From: a virus
Reading direction: 5' to 3' (one strand)
Virus record (IMG/VR): IMGVR_UViG_3300043409_000255
Coordinates: 1-36,194 of that record
Length of the DNA: 36,194 nt
Shown here one piece after another: positions 19,352 through 28,820 of this stretch; position 1 is the stretch's first letter, and each line of letters starts with the position of its first letter. Position numbers and translations under genes: made by a program. The notes under the pieces were generated by a model. It did not search any database, was not told the DNA's origin, and was given only the letters and a program-made list of their open reading frames with translations.

Positions 19352-21388
19352 TTACTGTGGAGTACCCAAGAGGCCTGGGAAGTATCTTTCTTGAGTTGTA
19401 GCACCAAACCTACCAGCAACACCGCCTGTTGTATATGGACTAATTGCTCCTCTTGTAGCTTGAGTTAATACATCATAAGCAACTTCAGATGGTCTACGTT
19501 TAGTAAGTTCTACTGCAATTTGTTGTAGTCTCTTAGGATCAGTCTCAGTCAATATCTTAACTACTTCGTTAGCTGTTGACTTGAGTTGCTGCTCATTCAT
19601 TTGTGTAGCATCCATTTTAAGAGCATTAAATATTAAACTTTGTATATCATTAACATTTGGTGACTCTTGTGCAATAGTACCACGTACTGCTTTAGCTGCT
19701 TCTTGTCGGCTAGCTGTTTGCGATCCAGCTAATACTTGACTAGATGTAGTTTTCATTTCCATTTCTGTTTGGAAGTTTTTAATAAACTGGTTAAATTTAT
19801 TTTGGCCTAATTCATTATCTGGAAAAGTAGCTTTAATAAGCGCTACACGTTTAGGATCTTTAAGAATGTTACGTGCTACGTTAGCTGTCATAGGTACAAC
19901 TGTATCTGTAGACTGGCCACCTACACGCTCAATAAGATCTGACATAGCACCTAGTCTGAATGCTTCTTTTTCAGATGTAGACATTTTTTTAATATCAGCT
20001 TTTAATTGATCTGGGTTAGACTTTAAGAATGTTCTACCGGACTGCATAGCATCCATAGTAGCTGTATCATCTGCCCAGTAATTACGTGCTGACTTGTAAG
20101 ATGGGTTATTCTTATCAATATAGTTTAAGAATTGAGATCTGGTATCTTTAATAGAGTTTAATTGTGTATTACCAATACCGCTAGATGGTGACTTACCTGT
20201 ATAAACAAGGTCATCTAAACCCATTTTAACGTAATGTAAAAACTCTGTATCAACTTTATTAACAAGTTCATTATTTGCTGTGACTAATTGGCCTTGAGCA
20301 TTAACTGAGACATTAGGTACTTTAATACCTTTTTCTTGTGCAATATTAATACCTCTAGCGTACGCTTGTTGAACGCTTGGACGGCCTAATAAGTCTGTAA
20401 GTTCTCTATTAACTGGAACTTGTTTATTAAAAGCATTGGCATACATTTTTTTGCCAAGATCAGTTCTAGCTGTTTTAAGTGCATTAAATTCATCAAAGAA
20501 TGATGCTGTGCTACCAAATGCGCTTTGTAAGTCTGAAGTTAAACGTGCTGAAATACCTTTATCACGTTGTTCTAAGAACTTCTTAGCAGTTTGTTTTGCT
20601 GGTGATGGAATAAGACTTACAGCATCTAAATAAGCTCTAGTGTTAGGGCCAATATCAGCCAATGTATATGGTTTACCAGCGTTTTGAAGTACTGTATTAA
20701 TAGCTTCATCTACTGATCCTACGTCAGACTTTAATGCTTCTTTAACAAGGTTTCTACCAGCTTTCAAACCTGTAGCTTCTGGTTCTGCAAACATAGACTT
20801 TAACATAGGCTTAACAAAACCTTGACCTAATCTTGCACCAAATTGTAATGCAGGAGCTGCTGCAGCACCTGTTACGCCACCAATACCTGCAGAAAGTGCT
20901 TGCTGTTCTGGACTGCCTTCACCTGCACCAAAGCCTCCAATAACACCTGACTTAAAGCCTTGTAATGCTGCTTTAGGCAAAGTTAATGGTAATGTAGTGC
21001 CTTTACTAGCAATAGCTGGAATAGCACCACCTACAATTTGTTCGCCAATAGATCTAAGTGGTTTTTCAGAAGATCTTTGTTCTAATGCTAAACGTTCTAA
21101 ACCTATACCAGCTTGTCTAGGTGAAATGTCACCATAACCTGCTTCTTTAGCCGCTTGAGAAATAACACCAGGTTTCTTACCAAATACAGAATTAAGTGTA
21201 CCTAGTAATTCATCTGAGAAATTTAATGTAGCACCTTGCAAATACTGTCCAATGCTTTGTGGCGTTACTACACCAGTTTCAATAGCATTTAAAACACCTT
21301 CGCCTTGTTTACTTAAATTGCCTTGGTCTCTACCAGCAGATAAGTCAAAATACAGTTCCTGTATGACTGCTTTTGGATCTTGAGCCAT
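19352..21388 (-). CDS. Large internal virion / ejection protein
   Basis: 678 residues, Ala/Gln/Lys-rich and largely helical, with an early glycine-rich patch (VIGGFGAGEGSPEQQALSAG, GGVTGAAAAPALQFG) around 145-185. No catalytic motif was seen. Podoviruses place large helical ejection proteins between tail genes and lysis genes, as here. It would be packaged in the head and injected with DNA. ATG 21388 with AAGGAATAG upstream. Family not named. Confidence 0.65.
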   Translation of the reverse strand: MAQDPKAVIQELYFDLSAGRDQGNLSKQGEGVLNAIETGVVTPQSIGQYLQGATLNFSDELLGTLNSVFGKKPGVISQAAKEAGYGDISPRQAGIGLERLALEQRSSEKPLRSIGEQIVGGAIPAIASKGTTLPLTLPKAALQGFKSGVIGGFGAGEGSPEQQALSAGIGGVTGAAAAPALQFGARLGQGFVKPMLKSMFAEPEATGLKAGRNLVKEALKSDVGSVDEAINTVLQNAGKPYTLADIGPNTRAYLDAVSLIPSPAKQTAKKFLEQRDKGISARLTSDLQSAFGSTASFFDEFNALKTARTDLGKKMYANAFNKQVPVNRELTDLLGRPSVQQAYARGINIAQEKGIKVPNVSVNAQGQLVTANNELVNKVDTEFLHYVKMGLDDLVYTGKSPSSGIGNTQLNSIKDTRSQFLNYIDKNNPSYKSARNYWADDTATMDAMQSGRTFLKSNPDQLKADIKKMSTSEKEAFRLGAMSDLIERVGGQSTDTVVPMTANVARNILKDPKRVALIKATFPDNELGQNKFNQFIKNFQTEMEMKTTSSQVLAGSQTASRQEAAKAVRGTIAQESPNVNDIQSLIFNALKMDATQMNEQQLKSTANEVVKILTETDPKRLQQIAVELTKRRPSEVAYDVLTQATRGAISPYTTGGVAGRFGATTQERYFPGLLGTPQ

Positions 21389-21401
21389 TTCTATTCCTTA
21401 A

Positions 21402-22505
21402 TTATTTGAATAAGATATTTTTGTTTTTAATAGCGCCTGTACCGCTTTGAACCATACCTGGAACTTGAGACTTAATAGCAAGTACATCTGGTGCAGTTTG
21501 AGCTTGTAAGTCTTTAGTAAATTGTAATTTATCTTTAAACAATTTAGCTCTAGCTTGTGATGGGTTTCTTTCAAGAAGATCTGCATTTTGCATTTGCCAA
21601 TTAGCAGACCATTCAGCAAGAGCAGCATCACGTTTAGCACCAATTTCAAGCACATCAAGAAGTAATAAGTTACCTTCAGGTGTTTTACCAATACCAAGAG
21701 ATGAGTCAACAATAAATTTTAAGTCTGTATTAGTTGGGTTAGCACCAAGTTTTTTAACTTGAGGAATAATAACGCCTTTAGATAATGCGTCAAATTGTTC
21801 AAGTTTAGATGTAGACTCAACATTAAAGCCTGGTACAAGCAATTGACCTGCTTTAGAAATTGCTTGAGCTGCTTCAGCACCAGTACCTGTTCTTACACCT
21901 TCGTTAATTAAGTTTCTCATAGATGAGTATGTTGGTAATATGTTTTGAGCTTCATAACCAGCAGTTAAACTACCTTCAAGATCTTTAATAGCATTAGATG
22001 CAAACTCTTTATTAGATACGTTAGTAACAACATTAGTTTTTGGCGCTCTAAGGTTAGCCATTGTTTTAGCATATTCAAGAAATTTAGGATCTGTTTGTGC
22101 AAATTGAAACTCACGTACATCTGTAGGTAATGCTTTTAAATAGTCTAATTGTGCGTCTCTTTGTTCTTTTTGTATCTTAAGTCTATTCATTTCATTTTCT
22201 GTAGCTGCATTGTAAGCACCTTGTGAGGCTTGCATACCACCTAAGTATGACTTTCCAAGAATAGCACCTAAGCCAATATTTTGGTTTTTAGGTTGTGCAA
22301 AATATGTAGCAGCCGTACCAATAAGACCAGAAAGTAACGCTTGGTTTCTAAGTTTTTCTTGTTGTGTTTCGTTTAATAAACCAGGTACAGCAGGAGTTTG
22401 TCCTTGAGCTGGCATACCAGTTAAGTAGTCAGGAAGTTTAGAGCCAAATATATTCATACCACTAAACAAATTACCTAACCCACTATTTGCGTCAAATAAA
22501 GCCAT
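21402..22505 (-). CDS. Internal virion / ejection protein
   Basis: 367 residues, helical, N-terminal Gly/Leu/Phe-rich (NSGLGNLFSGMNIFGSKLPD), then coiled coil (ENEMNRLKIQKEQRDAQLDY) near 103-122. NLIGT..TYFAQPKNQ near residue 61 is a membrane-active-looking stretch. Same block as the 678- and 242-aa genes. Function inferred from position and composition. Confidence 0.6.
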   Translation of the reverse strand: MALFDANSGLGNLFSGMNIFGSKLPDYLTGMPAQGQTPAVPGLLNETQQEKLRNQALLSGLIGTAATYFAQPKNQNIGLGAILGKSYLGGMQASQGAYNAATENEMNRLKIQKEQRDAQLDYLKALPTDVREFQFAQTDPKFLEYAKTMANLRAPKTNVVTNVSNKEFASNAIKDLEGSLTAGYEAQNILPTYSSMRNLINEGVRTGTGAEAAQAISKAGQLLVPGFNVESTSKLEQFDALSKGVIIPQVKKLGANPTNTDLKFIVDSSLGIGKTPEGNLLLLDVLEIGAKRDAALAEWSANWQMQNADLLERNPSQARAKLFKDKLQFTKDLQAQTAPDVLAIKSQVPGMVQSGTGAIKNKNILFK

Positions 22506-22509
22506 AATA

Positions 22510-23238
22510 TTATCCTCTATATCCTAATTGCATTAATTGCTGAAGTCTTAGTCTTTCTTCATCCGTCATTGGCATAGTTGTCTTAAGATCTATCATGCCA
22601 GTTTTATTCATTGGACTTGGTGTTGGGCTTGGAGATACATTCATAAGAGTTGATGATGGATCAAAATTTGGTCTGTTTACAGGAAGTGGCTGAGCTACTG
22701 GTTGCTGTGGAGTTGGTTGCATTGTATCCATTACTTGGTTTGCAGCAACATTTCCACCAACTCTTGCTAATATTGGGTTTTCCATAGCAAAGTTTTCAAA
22801 TGGTGCAGTTATTTTATTTACAGCACCTAAAGCCTTATCCATTCCTGTTAAAGGTATAGCGCCTGAAGCTACTTGACCACTTGCTGTAGCTATTCCTGGG
22901 CCTGACATAAATGAAGGACCAATTTCACCACCAAGAGATGTAAAGCCAGCAGGTACGCTTGCAGCTACAGCACTAGGAGCAGCTTGAGATGCTAATGCAG
23001 CATAGCCACCAGACCCTAAACTTGGAGTAGCAGCAGAAACGCCTTTTAAGCCTTCTAATAAACCGCCTGTCCCTGTACCTAATACGCCACCAGCTTTAGC
23101 TGCTTCACCAAATAGTCCTGCAGATCCGCCTAAACCACCTAAACTACCACCCATTAAAGCGCCTGTTAAAGGGCTTTTACCCATTGCTGCAGAGCCTAAA
23201 GCACCTACTCCAGCACCTATTAAAACTGGCATTCCCAT
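22510..23238 (-). CDS. Gly/Ala-rich virion protein, membrane-active candidate
   Basis: 242 residues. The first ~65 are Gly/Ala/Leu-rich (GAGVGALGSAAMGKSPLTGA, GGSLGGLGGSAG) like glycine-zipper membrane segments, then a Pro-rich linker (PTPQQPVAQPLPVNRP), and a C-terminal helix EERLRLQQLMQLGYRG. Glycine zippers are typical of ejection proteins that form a channel in the host envelope. Inference from composition. Confidence 0.6.
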   Translation of the reverse strand: MGMPVLIGAGVGALGSAAMGKSPLTGALMGGSLGGLGGSAGLFGEAAKAGGVLGTGTGGLLEGLKGVSAATPSLGSGGYAALASQAAPSAVAASVPAGFTSLGGEIGPSFMSGPGIATASGQVASGAIPLTGMDKALGAVNKITAPFENFAMENPILARVGGNVAANQVMDTMQPTPQQPVAQPLPVNRPNFDPSSTLMNVSPSPTPSPMNKTGMIDLKTTMPMTDEERLRLQQLMQLGYRG

Positions 23239-23239
23239 A

Positions 23240-24352
23240 TTAAACTACCTTTCCTACTACGTAGCAAATTGGCTCTAAAATAGCACGATAGATACGACCT
23301 AATGTGTCTCTCTTATTACCACGCATTTGTTTATAAATGTCAGCAGTTCTATGTCTAGCAATATGTGCTAATACATTGCGTACTACTTTATTAAGTTTAC
23401 CTTTGCCTTTAGCAAATTCTACTAATGGTAAGAATAATGTGTGATAGCCTTTTTCATATACTTTAGCGTTAGGCATATTAGCTGAATGTTTAAGCCAAAT
23501 TGCATTACGGAATGATCCAAAGCCATAAGCCTGTTCATTCATCATTGTACATACTATCTTACCACCACCACTTTGTGTAGTTGTAGATACTTGACCGCTA
23601 GGTACGCCATAAGCAGCACCAAGGTATGAAGATAGTTTTTGATATGGTAAATTTTGTTGAAAGTTAAAGCGATCAATGTCAGCTTGTAGAGCAGTTTTTT
23701 GATAGTCTTCTGCTGTTTTACCTACGTTAGCTAATTGTGAAATATCAGCGTAGTCAGCTTGTGCTAATGTAGGAGCATATTGTGCAGCTTGGTTTTGCAT
23801 AGCACGTTCATTTGCAAAGTTTTGATAACTAAGTTCTCCATATTTATTAGCCAATGTATTAGCTAAAGTTGTAGCAGCTCTATTTTGAATATCAGCACCT
23901 ACGTTAGATCCAAAACGACCAGCTTTTGATAAAGAGCTTTGAGCTTGTGTAATAGCATCATTATAGTTTTGTGTAGCACCTTGTGCAGCACCGGCTAATG
24001 CTTGGTTAAAGTAAGGGTTGTTTTGTAAATATTGACCGCTAATTACATCTTGTTGTTGTCTTTGAGCTGCAGGTAATAATGGGTTGCCTTGCAATGCTCT
24101 TTGTTGAGTAGCTTGTAAAGCAGCTTGTGTTTGCTCTGAAGGGCCTACATAAGTTTGACCAGAATAATATTGTGGAGTATTTGCATTATAAAGTTGTTTA
24201 GCTTGCTCAAGTCCATATTGTACAAATGGTTTTACTGTAGGATCTAGTTCAGACTTAGTTTGAGACGATCCACCTCCACCTCCTGAATTACCATAAAATG
24301 TAAATGACTCAACTAAACTTGTTAGCCAATTAGATAAATTTAATAATTTCAT
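23240..24352 (-). CDS. Virion structural / internal protein, 370 aa
   Basis: Begins with a Gly/Ser patch (GNSGGGGGSSQTKSELDPTV), then a long Gln/Ala-rich helical part, and a separate C-terminal region KIVCTMMNEQAYGFGSFRNA with YEKGYHTLFLPLV. This C-terminal motif is repeated in phage internal or tail proteins of unknown role. It probably belongs to the ejection apparatus. The change from QA-rich helix to basic globular end at ~265 suggests two domains. Confidence 0.6.
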   Translation of the reverse strand: MKLLNLSNWLTSLVESFTFYGNSGGGGGSSQTKSELDPTVKPFVQYGLEQAKQLYNANTPQYYSGQTYVGPSEQTQAALQATQQRALQGNPLLPAAQRQQQDVISGQYLQNNPYFNQALAGAAQGATQNYNDAITQAQSSLSKAGRFGSNVGADIQNRAATTLANTLANKYGELSYQNFANERAMQNQAAQYAPTLAQADYADISQLANVGKTAEDYQKTALQADIDRFNFQQNLPYQKLSSYLGAAYGVPSGQVSTTTQSGGGKIVCTMMNEQAYGFGSFRNAIWLKHSANMPNAKVYEKGYHTLFLPLVEFAKGKGKLNKVVRNVLAHIARHRTADIYKQMRGNKRDTLGRIYRAILEPICYVVGKVV

Positions 24353-24353
24353 G

Positions 24354-24731
24354 TTATTGTCCTGTAGAAGTATTTGATGTTAGATATTGTCCAGCACCTT
24401 GTGGAGCAACATTAGCACTTTGCATAGCTCCTAATAATGAAGCTGGTGACTGCAAGTAAGCATTAATGTTTGGCATTGATGATGGAGGAATATACATACT
24501 ATAGAGTGGTAAAGCACTTGGGTTTTCAAATGAGCTTGTGTCAGAGCCTTTAATTAACTTTCCTTTTTTATCATATTGAGGAGGTTTAGGAGTTGTTCCT
24601 ATTTGTACCGGTGATGTGTATGCTCCGAAGTAATTAGGAGACTGTGAATATGGAGTGACCGTTTGTGGAACTTGATACATTTGCAATGGTTGTTGTGGTG
24701 TTTGTGGTGTTTGGTTTATCATTCCGCCCAT
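24354..24731 (-). CDS. Pro/Gln/Ser-rich virion-associated protein, 125 aa
   Basis: Low-complexity: MGGMINQTPQTPQQPLQMYQ, many P, Q, S and T, ending SNTSTGQ. No domain. It lies 1 nt after the previous gene and is likely disordered. Perhaps a linker or minor virion protein. Confidence 0.55.
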   Translation of the reverse strand: MGGMINQTPQTPQQPLQMYQVPQTVTPYSQSPNYFGAYTSPVQIGTTPKPPQYDKKGKLIKGSDTSSFENPSALPLYSMYIPPSSMPNINAYLQSPASLLGAMQSANVAPQGAGQYLTSNTSTGQ

Positions 24732-24741
24732 AATTATTTCC

Positions 24742-25140
24742 TTAAAGTATATATTCCCATGTTTGAGGCTTAAAGCCCATTTCTTTGGCTCTACGTTCCC
24801 ATCCTTTTCTTTGTGAAGAGAATGTAACTTTAGACTTGCCGCCTTGTTTTGCTATTGCTTGAATTTCTTGAAATGCTTGTTGAAAAAGTGATATATCATT
24901 AATAGTAGACCAAGAAGCCCATACATGAAGTGCATTTCCTATTGGCTGAAGGACTACGAAACCTACTGGTTTATTATCTATGATACCCATAAATAACATA
25001 GAACGGTTTTCAAAGCAGTCACAATAGACGTCTTCTACTATCCATTCTGTGTGACCTTTTGCCCTTACTAATTCAAGACCATGTTTAACATAGTCCCAAT
25101 GTGAACGTAACTGGTCTTTAGGTATGTAGTTTAATATCAT
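24742..25140 (-). CDS. GNAT-like protein, T7 gp13-like
   Basis: 132 residues. SMLFMGIIDNKPVGFVVLQP is the β-strand pair of a GNAT fold, and FQEIQAIAKQGGKSKVTFSS followed by 'GWERRAKEMGFKPQTWEYIL' is its C-terminal end. T7 gp13 and similar small GNAT-like proteins lie beside internal virion proteins, as here. Acetyltransferase activity is not certain. It overlaps the 269-aa gene by 4 nt. Confidence 0.7.
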   Translation of the reverse strand: MILNYIPKDQLRSHWDYVKHGLELVRAKGHTEWIVEDVYCDCFENRSMLFMGIIDNKPVGFVVLQPIGNALHVWASWSTINDISLFQQAFQEIQAIAKQGGKSKVTFSSQRKGWERRAKEMGFKPQTWEYIL

Positions 25141-25946
25141 CCTACTATTATATAACGATACACCTTATTCGTGCCTGTATTTGCAGGATGCGATATAGTA
25201 GCCTGACCTTGTGACTGTGAACTAACATAAGGCTCTGTAAATAAGTTTGTAGTGAATGAATTAGCACTTAAATACTGAATGGTAACAATAACACTAGGTG
25301 TTGCAGGTCTAGTAGGTGTTGTTTGTGCTGCTAAGTGTTCTACTGTTACTAATGTAGAACTTGTAGCCCATGCTAAACTTACATAGTCATCTTTAGCTAG
25401 TTCTATATTAAAGTTTAATGCTGCAATAACATGGCCTCGAACGCTACCATGTTTACTGTCTACAGAAAACTTACTATTAGACCCTGCAACATCTGAACCA
25501 TTCTTTTTAAACCATACATCTACATCTTGTATTTGTGCGTCATCATTAGCAAACTGAATACTAAACTGAACATTGTAAAGACCAGAATAGTCTACTTTTA
25601 CTTTGTATCCATCTACTAAACTTGTGCCTAAAGAATAGTCTGTAGCATTTAAAGTAACATTAGCCGTGGCTGTAATAGTAGCTAAACTTTGGTCAGTCGT
25701 ATCTTGAAATGCACCGTATGGGAAGTATGTACTAGCTGCTGTTTGTGTTGTAGGTTCTAAACCAATATAAGAATTGTATCCTATACGCTCATCATAAATA
25801 GTAGTAGAAACTGCACTACTTGCAGCCAAAGTAATATTGCCTGTGTTATTAGACTTACCTTCTACAAGGTTATTTACAATTTCAGCTACACTTCTAGGAT
25901 CACCACCTGTCCAAGGTAGTTTACGATACATGTCACGATCAGCCAT
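25137..25946 (-). CDS. Virion surface protein with jelly-roll-like C-terminus, 269 aa
   Basis: N-terminus MADRDMYRKLPWTGGDPRSV is like conserved phage tail/neck attachment segments; the middle and C-terminal region (GYKVKVDYSGLYNVQFSIQF, DVWFKKNGSDV, AKDDYVSLAWA) follows the C1q/TNF-like jelly-roll pattern. Likely trimeric decoration or receptor-binding. It overlaps the nozzle gene by one base. Exact role unknown. Confidence 0.6.
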   Translation of the reverse strand: MADRDMYRKLPWTGGDPRSVAEIVNNLVEGKSNNTGNITLAASSAVSTTIYDERIGYNSYIGLEPTTQTAASTYFPYGAFQDTTDQSLATITATANVTLNATDYSLGTSLVDGYKVKVDYSGLYNVQFSIQFANDDAQIQDVDVWFKKNGSDVAGSNSKFSVDSKHGSVRGHVIAALNFNIELAKDDYVSLAWATSSTLVTVEHLAAQTTPTRPATPSVIVTIQYLSANSFTTNLFTEPYVSSQSQGQATISHPANTGTNKVYRYIIVG

Positions 25947-27370
25947 TATCTAGTGCCTTGTGTAGTAATGTCTATGTCTAAACCTACAGCATGTTTCCAA
26001 TTATCACCGCTAGGTATAAGTTTAAGCCTATGATAACGACCAGAACTTCTTAAACTACATCTTCCTTCAGTTGTTGCTGTGACATCTGAACTGTAAGTAA
26101 TAGTTTCATTAAGGTTCTTACGACTTGCTACAGCTACACTTGCTGATCCATTATCTACCATAGGTCTTGCTAATGTAACTACTGAGTCATATCCTTGTTC
26201 AATGTCATTAGTAATAAGTTTTGCTGGCATGTATGGGCCTGTAAACGCTATTAGTTTTGTAGAAGCTACACCGGCAAATACATATTGACCGCCAGCCCAT
26301 AAACGATCATCTAATGATGCTGGAAGCGTATCTATAGTACCAAATGCGTCTAGGCCTTCTAGTGCTATATTAGATGTTGCAGATGAGCAAATATAGTCAG
26401 CAGTACTATCTGCTCTTGACCATTTTGATAATTTAAAGTTATAGATAAGCATTTCTGTAGTGCCATCTACTTTAAAATAGTTCCATATAACAAGTTTGCT
26501 AATAGGATCAGCTACGCAGCTCATCTTGGATAGTTTAGATATGTCTACGTTAGTGTAAAAGTAGTTATCTACTTTTTCATCACCAATAGCAGTTAATGCA
26601 GTACCATCACATTGATAAAAGCCATCATCTGATAAGAAGAATGTAAGGTTGCCATATTGGGCTACAGATCCTTCAGCATTACATCCTACATTGCGTGAAA
26701 TTGTGTCGAATTGGAAAAAAAGTGGGCTGCCAGAATATGACATGCGAACCACGCTTTTTTCTAACAAGACTAAGCCAAACTCTCCGCCTGTGATCCCAAG
26801 TATATTACCGCCATCTGCGATCAATTGAAAGTCGGCCTGAGATGCACCACCTGCAGTCCATGACCCTTCTGCGTTAATATCACTCCATTGAACCTTGTTA
26901 TAGTCAGAGCCAATATTAGCACTTACTACAAAGTCACGTACAACTGTAATAAATTTAGCTGTAGGAGCATTAGCAGCAACGTCAGCAAAAGCTGTAGAGC
27001 TTCCTACTTGCCATGACTGTATTTTTTCAGAGCCATTAGCAGCTAATACAACGTCACCAAATTGAACAAAGTTCCATCTATTTGATCCTGTATAACCACC
27101 GCCTTTAGATACATTATCTAAGTCTATATCGCTTGGGTTAAATTTGAATAATTTTGTAGCTCCGCCTGCAAATAGTTCTGTAGATGTACCAAATTTACCA
27201 GCAAAAGCATTGCTAAGTGCTTCTGAAGCTGCATTAGATATGTCTTCTGCAGTCATCATAGGAGCATATCCCATGGCTACTGGTACTACATTTTTTGCAT
27301 CTGTTAGACAGTCTAATACTGTAGGCTGGTCAGGTAACCATTCCTTGAAAGCAATTCTTTGTGTTGCCAT
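25946..27370 (-). CDS. Tail nozzle / stabilisation protein (P22 gp10-like)
   Basis: 474 residues of β-propeller-like repeats: NRWNFVQFGDVVLAANGSEK, VVRDFVVSANI, FGLVLLEKSVVRMSYSG, NLTFFLSDDGFYQCDG. This resembles P22 gp10 stabilisation proteins which plug and extend the portal. Residues 337-358 contain LEGLDAFGTIDTLPASLDDR, a motif that recurs in the 297-aa fibre-like gene. ATG 27370 has AGAGGAAAG upstream. Confidence 0.75.
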   Translation of the reverse strand: MATQRIAFKEWLPDQPTVLDCLTDAKNVVPVAMGYAPMMTAEDISNAASEALSNAFAGKFGTSTELFAGGATKLFKFNPSDIDLDNVSKGGGYTGSNRWNFVQFGDVVLAANGSEKIQSWQVGSSTAFADVAANAPTAKFITVVRDFVVSANIGSDYNKVQWSDINAEGSWTAGGASQADFQLIADGGNILGITGGEFGLVLLEKSVVRMSYSGSPLFFQFDTISRNVGCNAEGSVAQYGNLTFFLSDDGFYQCDGTALTAIGDEKVDNYFYTNVDISKLSKMSCVADPISKLVIWNYFKVDGTTEMLIYNFKLSKWSRADSTADYICSSATSNIALEGLDAFGTIDTLPASLDDRLWAGGQYVFAGVASTKLIAFTGPYMPAKLITNDIEQGYDSVVTLARPMVDNGSASVAVASRKNLNETITYSSDVTATTEGRCSLRSSGRYHRLKLIPSGDNWKHAVGLDIDITTQGTR

Positions 27371-27379
27371 ACTTTCCTC

Positions 27380-28531
27380 TTATTTAAAATATGGGCCAAC
27401 CATCCAGGTGACTACTGAATATCTTACCCCTTTAGTGATAGGTTCAACGCCATGAACCATGAATGAAGGAAATACTATTACATCCCCTTTTTCTTGTGGA
27501 GGATATATCTTTTCATGGCTATTTATAATATAAAACTTACCGCCCTCAAAGTCATCATTAAGAATAGCTAGTGCAGTCAATTTTCTTGTTTCATTTCCGT
27601 GCTGGTGAAATGTGTCTACATGAGCCTCATATTTACCATTAGGTTCATACATTAAAAACTCAGCTTGGTTGGAATGTGTAATATTATATTGCCAATATTG
27701 ATGGTTTATACTTAAAGCGCATGATGTCAATGTTGCTCCTATGCCAGCATGTAATGGCAATTGAAGTCTTTGAACGTTTCTAATATCTAAATTAATATTA
27801 TTTTTAAGATCACGACCTTCGCCAATAAACGGCAGTTCTTTTTCGACTTCAGGCTTTGAATATTCTTTAATAAGTGTGTTACTAAAGCCATCTGATATAG
27901 CTTTTTTCATTACATAACATATATCTAATTGTTGAGGTTGAGATACATTATTAATTGTTTTACTTAAACCTAAAGACTCACGCTTATCATACTTCCATTC
28001 AGCATGAGGGCCATTTTGATCTACGTAATGTAAGAATACTTGGGCTTGCCATTTTCCCTCAAAGTAAGGTTCACGCCAATGCCATTTGTCCATGCCACGA
28101 TACATAACAGCATCACCAACATCCATTTCAATTTTTGTGCCATTGGACTTATCTTCATTGTCTCCCATGTAAATAGACCATATACCACCTTCAAAACCTA
28201 ATGTAATAGTTGCCGATATTTCGCAAGCTGGTCTATCTCTATGGTTTTTTAATTCTTCTCCATGCTGACTATAAAGTCTTGCATAAGAGTAAGTAGAATA
28301 TAGTTTTAAACCACTAGCATTTTCAAAGTGTGGTAATAATTGTTCTAATAGACTATCAAATACTTCTGAACCATGTACTGCATCTGATAATGGGCATTGT
28401 TCATCTTTAACTGTTTTATTTTCATTAACTAAACGCTTTAATTCATCTGTTAATTGTTGGCAATTAGCTTTGTCTAAAAAGTTTTTTAAGTGAACGTATT
28501 TATGATCTTGAAATTGTTTTATAGTATTCAT
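27380..28531 (-). CDS. 2-oxoglutarate/Fe(II) oxygenase with two possible domains
   Basis: 383 residues. The C-terminal domain has a complete 2OG-Fe(II) site: His 304/Asp 306 in YEAHVDTFH, His 360 in VFPSFMVHG and Arg 370 in KGVRYSVV. The N-terminal half has a second set: His 97/Asp 99 in LKNHRDRP, His 151 in DKWHWREP and Lys 160. Two tandem DSBH domains are likely. These P4H-like enzymes hydroxylate proteins, lipids or sugars; phage members are common in aquatic phages. It is placed between tail genes. A TGTTATAAT promoter would start transcription at the ATG. Confidence 0.85.
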   Translation of the reverse strand: MNTIKQFQDHKYVHLKNFLDKANCQQLTDELKRLVNENKTVKDEQCPLSDAVHGSEVFDSLLEQLLPHFENASGLKLYSTYSYARLYSQHGEELKNHRDRPACEISATITLGFEGGIWSIYMGDNEDKSNGTKIEMDVGDAVMYRGMDKWHWREPYFEGKWQAQVFLHYVDQNGPHAEWKYDKRESLGLSKTINNVSQPQQLDICYVMKKAISDGFSNTLIKEYSKPEVEKELPFIGEGRDLKNNINLDIRNVQRLQLPLHAGIGATLTSCALSINHQYWQYNITHSNQAEFLMYEPNGKYEAHVDTFHQHGNETRKLTALAILNDDFEGGKFYIINSHEKIYPPQEKGDVIVFPSFMVHGVEPITKGVRYSVVTWMVGPYFK

Positions 28532-28537
28532 TAAAAC

Positions 28538-28546
28538 ATTATAACA
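28538..28546 (-). promoter_or_regulatory. Extended -10 promoter, possibly leaderless mRNA for the oxygenase
   Basis: Minus-strand TGT-TATAAT (28546-28538), a full extended -10. Position +7 from the -10 end is the A of the oxygenase ATG (28531), and no ribosome site lies before the ATG, so a leaderless transcript is possible. No -35 seen. Confidence 0.45.
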
Positions 28547-28549
28547 TAT

Positions 28550-28810
28550 TTAAGTTGGTTCTGGTGCTGGTTCAGGTACAGGATAAATTTCTTTATCGTT
28601 TGTATTGTAATACCATTGATCTGCAACTACATCATCATCACACTCTGTCCAAAATAAAGGTAAAGCAACTTCAAATGTGTTAGTTTCAACCTCTGCTACT
28701 CTGCATGAATTATTAATAGGTGTATAAACAGGTTGAGGAGGTGTATCTGTTGTCCAACTTGATACATATTTAATTGGACTTTCATTAGGGCTAATTAAAG
28801 CATTTTTCAT
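28550..28810 (-). CDS. Small phage protein after tail fibre, 86 aa
   Basis: From ATG 28810 (AAGGA upstream): MKNALISPNESPIKYVSSWT, then VAEVETNTFEVALPLFWTEC and DDDVVADQWYY; Pro/Glu-rich end. The pattern 'ALISPNE....RVAEV....F.VA.PLFW..C.DDVVADQ..Y' is familiar from short phage proteins next to fibre genes, possibly chaperones or caps. Function unknown. Confidence 0.65.
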   Translation of the reverse strand: MKNALISPNESPIKYVSSWTTDTPPQPVYTPINNSCRVAEVETNTFEVALPLFWTECDDDVVADQWYYNTNDKEIYPVPEPAPEPT

Positions 28811-28820
28811 ATTATTTTCC

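Noticed and set aside
21398-21712. 104-codon Leu/Lys-rich minus-strand frame
   Set aside because: Lies entirely inside the 367-aa virion gene in another frame; extreme Leu and Lys composition is typical of an AT-rich shadow.
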